From Notamacropus eugenii (lineage: Eukaryota; Chordata; Mammalia; Diprotodontia; Macropodidae): a stretch of DNA of 64,000 bases. A model generated the notes under the pieces. It worked only from the letters and a program-made list of their open reading frames with translations. It had not been told where the DNA came from and searched no databases. A program made the translations under genes and the position numbers. Position 1 is the first letter of the stretch. Each line of letters begins with the position of its first letter. Location: NCBI RefSeq assembly GCF_028372415.1, contig NC_092872.1, positions 10,980,001 through 11,044,000 of the forward strand. Reading direction: 5' to 3'. Positions 13,600-27,300 of the stretch are shown here, in pieces.

Positions 13600-13785
13600 A
13601 GGGAAGCAGGAGGATATAACAGAACACAGGACCTGGGCACAGAAAGACTATTGGCAAGTCACCTTCTTTGGGCCTCAGTCTCCCATCTATAAAATAGGAA
13701 TATTATAAAACCTTACAAGACTATGGTGAGAAGATACTTTATAAACTGTAAAATAGTATTATCAATGTAAGGCATTATTATCATG
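13600..13785 (+). mobile_element. MIR/tRNA-type SINE
   Basis: gggcctcagtctcccatcta with a degenerate CORE tail. Confidence 0.7.
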
Positions 13786-14039
13786 ACATCATTCTTCTCA
13801 CATTTTTCAATGGGGCTCAGACAGAAATAGTTCTGGGACAATGACCTCCACTGCCATTATCCTTTTAGACTTGACGTTACTGGACAGGTGGATAAACAAC
13901 TCCATTTGTAAATGAATAAAGTATTAGGCTCTAAGCCCTTCTTTGGCAAGCTCACACTCACTGCCAGTATGAGGAGGAGGAGGAGGGGGCACAGGATGCA
14001 GATGCAGGTGGCAACAGTGCTGGTGATGGTGGCAGGTAA

Positions 14040-14150
14040 AGAATACATTTTAAGTCAGTTTTCCCATCTGTAAAATGAGGATAATGATATCTATACTACT
14101 CACCTTACAAGAATTACGTGTTCTGTGAACTTTAAACTGCTAGAGAAAAA
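14040..14150 (+). mobile_element. MIR/tRNA-type SINE 3' part
   Basis: tttcccatctgtaaaatgag followed by a tail with ctcaccttacaag. Confidence 0.65.
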
Positions 14151-16659
14151 GGAGTTATTACTAACTGAAGGCAAAGTAACTAGGCCAGATCCCCCCTTCT
14201 AATTTCCTTCAATTATATTTCTGAAAGATTTAATATAACTGTTAGAAATCACATATTTCATTAAACAATAATCAACATATTTCAAAATGTTTCACTTGGT
14301 CTTGCTAAGCAAGAGAACAATGTTTTATAATTTCTTTAAAGATAAGTGGACATATTTTGTTTTTTCTCATTCACAATGCCTATTTATGTCTATGTGCACT
14401 TATGAGTCAAATGGTTTTTTGGTACATATTATCCAAGTTCAGATATTTTTCTCCATGAGATAACTACATATTTAACCAACCTAACTACATCAGCCAGCTG
14501 TGTTGGTACTATACAGGCCAATCATATTTTAGATTTTTTTAAACGTCCTAACATAGTGAAACAAAGAGATTTAAAAAGCAAAAACCACCAGCCCACAAAA
14601 TGTCCTACTGGCCCACCCACACATTAGGAATATGCCATTTCATATCCCTTTCTATCACAAATGTCTAAGAAAACCCTAGTGAAAAAGCTACTAGGAAAAG
14701 GCCAAAGTTGTTAAATTCCTTGCAGCCCTTTTGCTGGATTTCTCCAAGAGCTTGGACAAATGCCAACTGACAATAGCTAAACTAAAAGGCTTTGCTATCT
14801 CTAATTTCTAGGAGTTTTCCTAACCCACACAATCAAGTCCATCCTCAACAAAACCATTACCTTATCCCAGCAGTATTTTTCCATCTAATTCCACCCCAGT
14901 TAAAAGGAGATGAGCATTAAAATACCATAAGAAGAGACAAAGAAATTGAGGGTTTTTTAAGTCTTATATAAAACAAAAAATCACTTTGAGGAAGCCCCCA
15001 AAAGGCAAAGTTTTGCATTTCAAACTTCGGTCACCATTGCAAAACAGATAATAAACAAAAAGGGCCATAGTTCTAACAGACAATGTTAACGTATCAGACA
15101 TTAGAAACTATTAAAGTGATTCTGCCAAACCAAATCTAGTGAATAAAATTCCTCTCCTAGCCTCCTTAACCACAGCCCTTCAGCTAATACCGTCCTAGCC
15201 CTTCCCACACCCAGTGACATTACGACAGCCATCGTTATCCAGTAGACAGAGGCTCAGACACAGACCACAGGAACTCAGCAAGCTGCTGCATACCTATACA
15301 GCACAGCGCCTGGCACCTGGCCCAGATAACCACAAAATACTACACTTACCATGAATGTCCCCTGGTGAAATCATGGTAAATCCTTTCACTTAAACTCCCA
15401 ATTGCAATTCAAGACCACGAAGACTTCTAGCTGCAACGTGCTAAGTGGAACATCGTCTGCAACCAAAGCTACACTGAGGGCAGGGAGACTTCCTTTGGTG
15501 CTTGTTGCCCCTAGAAATGGAGCCCTTCATGCCTATGTCTAAGCCACCATTACACCAAACATCTCTCCCTAAACAGAAATCAAGGATCCCACATTTTTAA
15601 AATGATTGTCATCATTTCTAAAAAGAAGAGTCATAGAGGAATAATGAAGTAGGAGTTCCTTTACTTCTATTTCTTCTCTTCTCCACTTAACTAAATTCTC
15701 TTAATTCTTCATGGCTAGGTCAATAAGCATCCTCTACTCGGAATCACAGTAGCAGTCACTGTCAACCAGGTTACCTTTATATAAATATGCAAGTAACTCC
15801 TGAGTCAGAAACTCTCTCCTGAAACAAGTATGGGAAACCTCTCTCACTTACATGTATCACTGACCCTGCCCAGGAACAGCCTGGGAATATGACTATCCAC
15901 CATTTCCCAAGGGTAGTCACCAACTTCCCTTACAAGCATGCAGGTTCACAAGGCTTCAAAACAGAAAAGTTTTATTTATATAAATAAATTTTACCATATG
16001 GTAAAGGAGAGAGGAAGGACTCACACCTAAACCCACAGGAAGTCAGGAATCCTCCACCCACTCCAATCTCCAGTAGCACCATTATCCTTCCTATATGGTC
16101 CCTAAGCCTCACACCTTTGGGCAGGAAAAGCAGGATTTGGGACTCATGTACACTCCACATTGTGGGTCTTTCTCTCCAAAATTCCTCTCAGTTTTGCTTT
16201 AATTTTTTGACACTTATTCAGGAGATGTTGCTGGTTACCTCCTATGTAGGTACTAGCTACCAAGCAGATGGATTATGGAGCTATTACGTTGGCATCTCAG
16301 GCGACATAGCTTTTTCTCCAGCCTATTTAAACCTTCTGCTCTTATACACCTGAGTTCCATATTTTCATCTTCCACAAAAAAGGGACTCTTTCAGATGTTT
16401 TGGAAACAGGTCTATTTTTCATGCTGGGTCATCTCATCGCAAGTCTTCCCCATCACTTTGGCATTCCTATCAGCATTTTCCACTGAGCTTAAATATTTGA
16501 AAAAACACTTAGCATAGTGCCTGGCACACAGACAGCACTGAAGGTTTCTTCAGGTTCTTCTCTCTCCCTTTTTTACATTGTCTTTACTATTCGTGTTTTT
16601 CCTCCCAGTTGAACTAGGCTGAGAAAACTACTCGGGTTTGTTTCTTAGAGATCTCCAAA

Positions 16660-17075
16660 ATTCCAGCAGCTCTCAATGGCTAGCCAACCTGGACTCTTAA
16701 GTGTTTGCTGATCTCATCTTGCACTTCTCTACTTTCACATCTGTGCAAACTGCCTTCCCAGGCTTGGCAAGCCTTTCCTCATCACTCCCTGATGAAATCT
16801 CATTCCTTACAACCCTAACTCAAATGCCACCTCCTCTATGAAGTCTTTCCTGAGTTTCCAAGTTAAAAGGAATCTCTCCCTTATCAACTGTTCTAAATTT
16901 CTCCTTTGTCCACTACATTTCACTGTGCGTCATATTTGTTGGTATACTTGTTTTATTACTCTCTGAAATGATAAACTGCATGAGTAAGAAGACTATCATT
17001 TTTCATCTCTATACTACCACCACCTAGCAGAGTGCCTCTCATGGAGTAGGTATTTATTAATCTATGGAGTGATAA
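16660..17075 (+). mobile_element. L2 LINE 3' end
   Basis: caaatgccacctcctctatg, agtctttcctgag, cctagcagagtgcctctca and a tattta end. Confidence 0.8.
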
Positions 17076-17719
17076 CATTAAAAATCTCACCATACAGGTG
17101 TAATCTTTACCTGTTCAATTAAGAAAGCCCTAGCTCCTACTTCAGCCTAAATGTAACCACTACTAGACACAGGACAGGATGTCTTGACTACAAATGTTTT
17201 CATCTGAGATAAATGGGGGTAAGGGGGAGGAAGAGATACTCAAATCCTACCGCCCTGTAATCTAAGGGCTTTTATAAGCCCTCTAAAGAATGGTCAAGAG
17301 TAACATTTATTAAGTTTGCATTTACAGGACTTCTAAAGTTCCCAGTAAACCCCAAAGCAAACAATAGCTAGAGCAAGTTTGTTTTGGACTCAATGAGCAT
17401 ATCAAAGGAAGTGATTAAATGCCCTAGTGGAACAGAGTAGTTGGAGAATAGAGAGCAGTATTTTTGTGTGCTGTCATCACCAAAACCAAGTAGGCACAAC
17501 AAAGACCAGGAAAGAAAGAGGGCAGTGACACATTTAAAATATTTCTTTGAAAAGATGAATGCTTTTCTTTTTTAATGAAAAAGATAGATCTAAATCCCAA
17601 AGAGCTTAGGAAACACAACATGATCAGTATTATTAAAAACAAACACTTAAGCTGAAGAAGAAAAAAACAGCACCATAAAACCTGAAGACTAGTGACAACA
17701 TTAACTAGGGAAAGAATTC

Positions 17720-17890
17720 TACAAGCATATGTGTACGTGTATATATGTGAATACGAATATATATATGTGTGTATGTGTATACATATGTAAACAAATGAAC
17801 ACCCATGCATGTACAATAACTTATATGCCCTTATGTAAGAAGTAGATGTGTATACGTGTACATGTATGTACACATGTACGTGCACACACC
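17720..17890 (+). repeat. TATG/TGTA-rich microsatellite
   Basis: Imperfect alternating purine-pyrimidine tract (tgtgtatgtgtatacatatg). Confidence 0.9.
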
Positions 17891-18269
17891 TTGTTATATA
17901 GAGAGAGTTCTGTGATGATACTTTTAATCAAAGATTTATAATTTCTACAGTCAATACAAAATTTTCCAAAATTAAAAAGTGGTACTTAATAGGAATTTAG
18001 TCAATGTCTGTTGGCTTTTAGGTCCCTGAAGTCCTTAAGAGTAAAGGCCCTGGATAAGAACACAATGATGCACACTTTAAAGAAATTTTGATAAGACCCA
18101 TATTCTACCTTATCTCCATGGAGAATTATCATAATGAACTTACACAGTATGTTCCTTTTAAAGGGAAAAAAATCATATGAAGCTATTTAGGAAGAAGGAA
18201 AAAAATGACTTGAAAGTATGAGAAAAATGTTGTCAATATTCCAACTACCATTTTGGACTTTGTCATTAC

Positions 18270-18391
18270 CTGTCTCAGTTCCTGAGCTTCTTCCTCAGAA
18301 ACCTGCTCGTTCACTTGTAACTGGATCTGACTGCTTTCTCCACTTCTGAGGGAAGGTCCAGGGTGCACCACACTCTCTATTAACCCAGATG
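18270..18391 (-). CDS. SNAP47: SNAP47 third coding exon
   Basis: The acceptor cattccag and donor GTAATG bracket 122 nt. Joined to the preceding exon it reads ASGLIES and ends EEEAQELRQ, matching the human ASGLMGR and ADTQELTQ boundary where the last exon begins. The middle of the exon is poorly conserved, as in other mammals. It ends in phase 0 after codon 369. Confidence 0.88.
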
Positions 18392-21300
18392 CTGGAATGA
18401 AAAATTCAAATACAATCACACACTGACATCTTCTGGAAATGTTGAGCAAGTAGGAATGCGAGACTAGTCAGAACCAAACAACAGGTCCTAATTCACAGGA
18501 TACAGAGCTGGAAGAGAGCTTAAATATTTAACTCCCACATTTTAGTGATAAAGAAATTGAGACCAGAATTAGATTAAGCAATATACCCAGGATCACCCAG
18601 GTGATACTAGGAGATACAAGATTCAAACCCAGGCTCTCTGTCTATATGGTTTTTTCTTTTAAAGGAGAAAAAGTTTTTTTCAAAATTAGCAGTGAATATT
18701 TCTTAAGATCTAAAAAAAAAAATCTAGAAATAGAAAATGTAAGAAAACCAGAGACCTGATGAAATTTACATTAGTTACATTAGTAGGAACTACAGCATCA
18801 TTCAAAGTTATTCCACCAAAGGCAACAATTTCAGAGAATACAGGAAATTGCAGCATTAGTCCAAGCCAAGCCAAGCCAAAATTTATGAGGCTCACTTAGG
18901 TGGTAGGTGAGTCAGAGGGCTCTCCCGTAGTCAAGCATTTGCTCAGTTTCAGAACCTAGGTGTTTTCCACTGCCTCAGCACTGCCTATTTAACCACCATG
19001 GTTTACAGAGCACCTGGGAATCCCATAATCTAACCTAAAAACAAAACGGCAAGCAGAATGACAAACAGTGCTGATCAATGTGGCAGCACAGATTGGGCCA
19101 GAAGCAGCAGGCCACCTGGCCCTTATTTAAAGAGCTGGCTCCTATCAGAATAGCTATGAGTTCTTGTCCTAGATAAGAGCTTCGATTAAAGGTCAATATT
19201 TGCTTTTTATTTATAATCCATATCACCTCACACTTAGCACTATCCATGTTTATCAGGACCCTTCCAAACATCCCACAAGTGGGCAAAGTAAAGGTTCAAC
19301 TGCTTAAAGAGGCTGCCCCTGCCTTCCATTAGTTAGAAGCAATGCAGCATAATGGTGACAGCTGTTAAAGACACCATCCGAACTGAAAAGTAAATAAGGC
19401 TAGAGGCAGAAGCTAGCCTTCAGCCTGAAGAACAGGAACCCAATTGGGCAGCAATGATATGCATCGGTTAACTTAAGCAAAGAATGATGCAACAGGCATT
19501 GCTTTCTATACACACACATATGTCCCCAAACAACCTCTTCTTTAAGAGTAATTCCTGAAAACTGCAATTCCCTGAAAATCTCTGGGCATAACTGAGAAGA
19601 GGAACCTCACTGACAACAAGCAAACTGTTCAGTGCATTATTCCATGAAAATGACTCGGTCTCTGCCACACTAAACAAGGTCCTTTACTAAAACTGTAACA
19701 ATGAAGTCAGAAGATGGAAACCGCAAAAATCAAGATAGATGGTTATTATTTGTTGCAATAAAACTTAACAGATAGGAAGGTAACAACTGTCAGGACAGGG
19801 GTCTACCCAAAGAATCACCCACCTGACCAAAACCTGCTCATAAAAATTCTTTATTGTCTACACTTTAATGTGTGAACTCTTTAATCCAGCATTTTAAATA
19901 ACTTCCAGAATCCCACCCAACCCTAATTTCCTCACCACTCACATTCACACCAGCTCTCCTGCAGCCAAAGAAGCCTACTGGTATAACCAGCTCACCTGAG
20001 CTTTCCCATCTCTGCCCTTTCTCTCATCTTATCCACCTGTCTGAAGAGCCTTTTCCCCTTTCCTCCACCTGCTAAAACAGACTCAGATTCCACCTCCTCT
20101 TGAAAACGTTCCTTGCCTGACCGCCACAGTATTAAGTGAACTTGAACGGCCCAGTCTCCTGCACTGATTCCATCCAGAGCACTTAGTGACAGCTGATGCT
20201 CATGTCAAGCGCTCTCTATACTACATTCTACTCAGTGTAGGGAGATTCAGTAATTCAACTCAATAACTGTTTAGAAACTTGTAAGCCACTTCTGATTTGT
20301 ATAGTTACGTGTTCATTTAACCAAAACTATCAATCAACAGAACTGCCATTCCCTGGCCTTTCTAAAAAAGTGAAATTTCACTACAACATCAGGCACAGCA
20401 TCCACCCAACGTAACAGTAACACAGTGTGAGCCTTCATTTCTCACAGCTACACTTGATTATTCCTTCCACTTGCAGCTGAACAGGTGAGTGTACACACAC
20501 ACCTGGAGGAAAACCCAAGCACTCACAGGGAACATCTCCCTGAAAAGGCTGGTCACCAAGTGCCACAACCAAAGCTATCATCTGCATCACTGCAAAGAGT
20601 TTCCACACAATGAAGAAATCACATCAATAAGATCCCTATGCGTATCCTATGTATTTTTTGTGTATTTCTACAAAGTACAACCATACAAATATACACAATG
20701 AGAAAGGCTGCCAAAAAAATCAGTCTTGTTAGGGACATGTGTGGCATGTAGGTTCTGCACAGGTAGCAATAACTGGAAAATATAGTTTAAAATTAATCAC
20801 TGTGCTACTTATACAAAGCTGACCCCATCAGTTTTTTCTTGAAATCATAAGAAAGTTATGGGAAAAAATAAGTAATTTATAATTTCATTTTTCTATCTCC
20901 TAAGGCTTTCTACTCTCCTCATTATATTTCTTTTTTTTTTAAGTTTTATTGCTATATTTTGTTTTTACATTACAAATATTTACAGATTACTCCCACTTCA
21001 TGAGAGGTCTCTTGTAACAAAGTAAAACAGCTAAGTAAAACTAGTCGTACAGTGACTTCATCTGAAAGTGCACATAGCATTTCCCATCTGTAACACTCCC
21101 CCAACTTCTCTACTCAAAAAAAAATGAACAGAAATCTAACTCTTCTCCCTTCTACTCCTACACCATTAAAAAAGAAAAACAAATTTCTTCTAATTAATAT
21201 GCACAGTCAAGCAAAATAAATTCCATCAATGGCTATACGGAAAAATATACATCTCATGTGTCAGCCTAAATCTGTCAGAGCACGTTTCATCATGAATGGT

Positions 21301-24300
21301 CAGTCTTGATCATGGCTGTTACTGTATGAATTGATCTGGTCCTACTTACTCCTTTCATTCTTCATCAGTTTATAAAAGTTTTCAAAAATTGTTCATTTTT
21401 CTAATACTCATGGCAGAGTATAAACATTCTGCTTCATAATGGAAATGAGAAAGAACTTTCCAAGTGAAAAGTTGTGTATTTCAAGAGTGACCTGGAGCAG
21501 GCTGTCAGATAACACTGGAATGCAACTGCTCTCAAAGTAAATAACTGACAGACCCTACCTATTTCTATTTCCAAACTGGAATTATAAGATAACAGATTCT
21601 TTAATAAACTCTGTTTATGAAAAAAATCACTTTAAACAGGATCTCTTTTGGATAGCTACGTTGAGTGTATCTGATCTCATTGATTCAGATTCCCTCCAAT
21701 GATGCAGACTGCCTCTCCATGCCTGTCCATCCCATGGGATCCTGGTCCATGAACTTCCTTAGAGTCACCAAAGGGAATCCTCCCAGTGTGCTGGAGTCTG
21801 TCAGTTAATAAACATTTATTAAGTACCCAACACGACGTGCCAGGCACTGTGTCGAGGGCTGGGGATAAAGAAAGGACTCCTATGGAGCCTGTGGATACTC
21901 TATGCAACTTTCCAGCATCTGCTTCCGCGCAGTAGATGTGCCTTCCCTGGGATCACACTGCCACCCTGTGGCCACAACTTATACTTAATGAAGATTGAAT
22001 GTTTCTGAAGTGTCATAAAACTCGTGATTTCCACCATCTCCATTTTATTAGTTTCCAACTTGGAACAGTATAACTACAAGTGGAAGAAGAGCTGCATCAT
22101 GACTCAAGGGCGAACAACAGCGATGATGATGATGACGATGAAGGCTAGCATTCATGGAGTACTTTAAAGCTTTTTCGCAAAGGGCCTTACATACATCGTC
22201 TAATTGCATCATAAAATACAACACGGAGAAATGAAGTCTGATAGCAGGATTTATATAATTTTATCATATTAAGTATTCCACAAACGCAAAACCACTTTGC
22301 CTGCATGTGTCAGAAGTTCTAAAGTTAGTTTCTTCCAAAACACAAACAAATCAGTGTGTGAACAATTTCTGTCTAAAGTAACAGAACGATAAAAATTAAA
22401 TTTTCAGTTACTTCCTAGAATATTCGTAATAAACTGGAGTTGACAAACTCAGATTTGGGGTCAAACAGACCGTAGGAATTCATCTAGTTCAATTTATCCT
22501 TGGTCATTTGTTGGTCACATGGGAAAATCATTTCCAGTGACATATACAGATAGATACAGATATGCCAAAGATTTAAAGTTAATTTAGAGGTATGATAAAT
22601 GAGCTCAAATCCAGCTTCCAACACTCACAAACTGTAATCCTCGAGAGGTCACTTAACTCTCTTTGCCTCATCTTCCTCATCTATAAAAATGAGCTGGAAA
22701 AGGAAATAGCAAACCACTGCATCATCTTCAAAGAAAACCCCAATGGGGTTATGACTAAACAACAACAAATAACAAAATACATTAAGGAGACAGCAAATAA
22801 ACAGTCTGAAATTCAGTCAGCTTCCAAAGGGCCCCAGTTGGGCCTACGTACCTTAAATAACAGGGACAGGAACTAAACCTGTAATTCTGATGGTGCGGGA
22901 AACTCCTGATAAGGAAATTCCTTCTGTGCTACTAATAGCATTGAGAGATCAAATCCTAGGCAAGTCTGTCGTGGGTCACAAAGGGAGTACGTGTCAGAGA
23001 CAGGCCCTGAGCCAAGGCTCCCTGGTTCTGGAGTCAATATGGCACAATGCCTCTCAACTTGAATAAAACCAAACAGCATGTTCTAGTGCTACTTACTCAA
23101 GTCAAATGGAGGAAAAACTGGGTCACATACTACCTTCTTCTGTATCGACACTGTCTCTCAAGGGCATATGCCATTCGCCTCCTAAGGGTCCCAGTCATGC
23201 CCTGAGCAGGTGAGTCTTGCTGATCCTATACTTACAATATCCATTCCCTACTGAGATCCCATCTCTTCTATGAAGCTTTTGCACACTATATTCCAGGCCA
23301 TGATAACCTTTTTCTTTTCAAATAGGCAAGGCCTATTTGATTCTGATCTTGGTACCCCCTGGCACCTAGCATAGCATCTGACCCATAGCAAGTACTTAAT
23401 AAATGCTTTCTAACTGACTTAACAGCTAGTGAGTATTTACATGTTGCAATATTCTTTACATATGTTATCTCATCTGATTTTCACAGGAGTTAAGTGACTT
23501 GCCCAGGGTCAGAATGGGCAGGTATCTGAAGCTGGATACTACCTCAGCCCTTCCTGGCTCCAGGCCAGTACCCTACCCAATGGGCCACCAAGCTGCTTCC
23601 CAGAGCATTTCCCACATGCATCATTCATTTAAATGGCTATCAGTACAGCCTGCCTTACTGCTATTTATCTTTTTATAGAGGGGGAGCCAGCACAGATTGG
23701 GCAGATGAGGATAGGTTCCAATCTATCGGAATTGTTGGAGGGGGTACCCAGTTCAATGAGCTTACAGATAAACTTAAGTATCCTATCTGACCAATCAAAT
23801 CGTAAGTAACTTGCTGATGAGGCTAGTGTACAGCGGCTCTTCAACCTTGGTGCCTAACAGAGACTTGCAGGTCACTACTGACTTAAACACTGATCATCCA
23901 CCTCACAATCTGGGCAACCTAAATCATTCTCTTCCTCATTCAGTCACCCCAGAGCAGGTGCTTAACAAATGTTTATTATTTTCCATGGGAAAGATAACTT
24001 ATTTTTGTATCATCATGTGTATATCCAAAGGTCGCTTTTCCTCAGATTTAGGTGAAGAGCATCAATAAAGTATGTTGATATCTCTGACTGCCTGAAACTT
24101 CTATTACCAACTTCTCTTCCTGCTCTTTCATTATGTTGCTCAAGAGAAAAATAATGGTAGAAGAGGTGGTAGCTATGTATGGAGTACTCCTAAGGAAAGG
24201 AGTCAGGGACAGCAGGGCTCATAAGCTCCAGATTTAGATCTCAGACTGCCGGTCCAATACTATCACCTCAATTTCAAAAATTGAGATTCCCATCTTACTT

Positions 24301-27300
24301 CAACCAGCTCCTTTGGGCATTTTTGGCAAGAGGTTCTCCAAATATGAACGCTTAGGTGTGAACTTTGACTCTTCCCAATCATGTCCTGTGACCTCTGCCT
24401 CTGACAGCAATCCCTCCTCTATCTCTCTCTAGCAGCACCAGTCCAACACAAGTCCTCATTACCACATGCTTCAACCATTGTAATAGTCACATTTTCTTGC
24501 TCTCATCCACCACTGAGACGGCTACCAGACTAAACTTGTTTATAGAGAGCTATAGACATGTCACACCACTGCCAGGAATTCAAAGCCATTCACAACCAGA
24601 CTCCAATCTACCTTTCTAGCTTTATCATTCCCTGCCACTGACTCCCTGAACACACCCTCCATATGCTCATCTCTCTACAAGGGCTCGTGCTGCTCTGTCA
24701 CTAGAACGACCTCCTTCTCCTCTCTTCACCTATTGGACCAGCATAATTATTTAAAGTCCAGCTAAGAGTCTCGTGCTGTGCCAAGTAATCTAGGACACAA
24801 TTCTACACCTCAGTAAATGAGAAGCGCCTCCAAAATGCAACAAAATCAGCAATGTCAGGAAAGAGAAAATGAAAACAACAAAAAGCATTGACTGTGGGCC
24901 ACTGTTGAACTCACTGTTAGTGTACTAGGTTGGAACATAAAATGTTTAAGAAATGAATGTTAAAAATTGTTTTTAACATGTAATTAGGGGAAAAATATTT
25001 TTTAAAAAGTGTCCTGGGGAGATTCTGCCTCAACCTTCTCCCCACCAGCCTCCTCAAGGTCAGTCTCCAGATTGAAGGAAGTTAGTAAGAGGGCACAGTC
25101 CAGAAGACTAAGACTGAAAAAGGTAGAGACCAGGATCAACTACAGTGGTCTCTTGGAATCTCCCTACAGCAAAAGACTAACAAGTCATCCTAAGGTGGAC
25201 TAAGGCCCATCAAGGGCCTTAACTCTTGTCCAATATGGTTATTTAAGAGATCAAAGAACAAGCTGCAAGTGCTAAAGACAGAGCACAAAAGCACTAGGTC
25301 TACAGAAGAGAAAGGACTGAGGGCAAGAAGCATGTAGAAAAGTAAAGTAGAATAGAGATGAAGACATTGATGAAGGCAGAGAGCTTTATACAATGACCTC
25401 AGAGACACAGGAGGTGAGATGGGGTTAATACCACCTCTACTGGAGGAGTGTTTGGGGGAGGGGGTTGGGAGACAGACCCTTCAGGAGATAAGCTTCTCCC
25501 AGACAGGGTTGGGAATCGCAGTAATAAATCTCTATAGGGAGAGGGAAGAGGATGGTTGTAGGTTCAAAGAAAGGATGGATGACATGACATCAAAAAGGAC
25601 AAGGACAAATAGCACAGGGAAAATGGCAAAAAGACAGGACTGCCCCCATCCTCCTCTGCCTGCCCCTCCATCCCAGGTTACAGGGAACCACCCACTGGTC
25701 TCTATCAAGAGTTAACACTGCTGGGAAGAGATCCTAGAGTGTGCTGAAAGGGGTACAATAAAAACAAAACTTCTTGGAGAGGGAGTGCGTGTAACCCTGA
25801 CCAATCAATATCACTGAAATAAAATAATGGAGGAGTAGAAGGAAAAGGAGAAGTAGGCACTTTTTATCTGAGGTGGGAGAGGAGGGTAGAGGAGGTAGAG
25901 AAAGGAAGGATGAGAGAGACGAGGAAAAGAATAAAGAGAAAAGTAAAACTCTAGAATTTAGGCCTGGACAGGGCAATGAGTGAGAAGACGAAGTGGGGGA
26001 GAAGACAGACCTTGATCATATTAGCGAAAGCAAAGCCAAGCACAGGTACTAAGTGCTGCTTTAAAAAATAAGAGAAGGAATATCTACACATATACGTGTG
26101 CATATATCAGCATATATCTATATAAGTACAAACACACATACCTCATGTAAGTATACACACGCAAATACATGTATATTTAATGGAATAAACACAAACTTCC
26201 CATGATAACCCCAGATATGAATGGATACAAGAAAGAAAACAGGAATGGATAAACAAAGGCCCAAATCTGCTGCCTTAAAGAAACACTTTTTAAAATAGAG
26301 ACATAAACACAATAAACATCAGGAGGAGATGAACCAAAATCTATTACGCTTCAAGGAAACCTGAGAAAGGCGGGAGCCGCGATCATGATTTATAACAGAA
26401 ACTGATGTTGAGAGAGAAATGAGAAACTATGCTACACTTACAGGAAGCAGAGATAACGAAGAAATTATGAAATGTGCTTGCAGCAAATGGTGGAGAGCAT
26501 GTAAATGAAAGATTAGGTAAACTGCAAGATGAAATAGGCAGTAACATGATAACAAAAAACTTTATAAGCTAGAAGAAATCTCAATAAATCAAACATAAAA
26601 CTTTTAAAAAGAGATTTTTCTGCTAATTCAGGATAAGATTTTAATAAAATTTTGGTTGTGGAATTAAACCTAAATAGGTACAAATACCACCTGCCCTGCT
26701 TCAGAATTTGTTCTAAAAATCAATTAAACCTGTACATAAACCTATTATAACTTAAAGAAAAACAAAAATTATAAGAGTATATAATGAACTACCTTCCTTC
26801 TGAGTCACAAGCTATGTGTCACACAAGTCACAAGCAAGTACTTCCAAACTTAAATTGCGTAGTGTAGTACCTGGCATGTATTTTCAGACTTCAATAAGCT
26901 AACCTGGTTTTTCCTTCTTTCTCTTTTTTGTTTTTAAAAATACCATTTGTTATACGGAATGGCTTTCTGGAAGAGGAGAGGTAGAGACATGGGAGAAAAT
27001 CAGTGTGTAAAAAAAAAAACAAAAGCCATCAATAAAAACTTATTTTAAAACAACCAAAAAAAAAACTCTTAAATTGTTCTCTATATACAAAAAAATGTGA
27101 AAGTCATAGATCCCAGGGTTTGGAAGGCATGGCATGTAAATGTATTCTGAAAAGCACATCTTAGAACAAAGAGGACCTGGGTTCTAAAAGACTGTACAAG
27201 CTCTAGCTGTAGCAAGTGCTGTTGACATAGAAAGGCATGTGTGTGGGTCTGGTGGTTGCTTCTTCCCTTCAAAAGACAAGCCCAGTTGGGCAGAGTCTCA

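Larger units (their letters stand above)
1..18269 (-). other. SNAP47 last intron (incomplete), repeat-filled, no exon seen
   Basis: This stretch lies 3' of SNAP47 codon 369, and the expected last exon (second SNARE motif) was not found in it on the minus strand. It holds L2, CR1-clade, L1 and SINE remains listed separately. Positions 460-930, 3700-4450, 6540-6830, 7260-7930, 8220-8590, 10300-10920, 10990-11260, 12330-12900, 14160-16650 and 17090-17700 hold nothing I can assign with confidence. Part of 16200-16560 may be an old L2 tail. Confidence 0.7.

Noticed and set aside
17424-17885. 153-codon minus-strand frame
   Set aside because: Half of it is a TATG microsatellite read as Tyr/His/Val repeats. 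No family resemblance.
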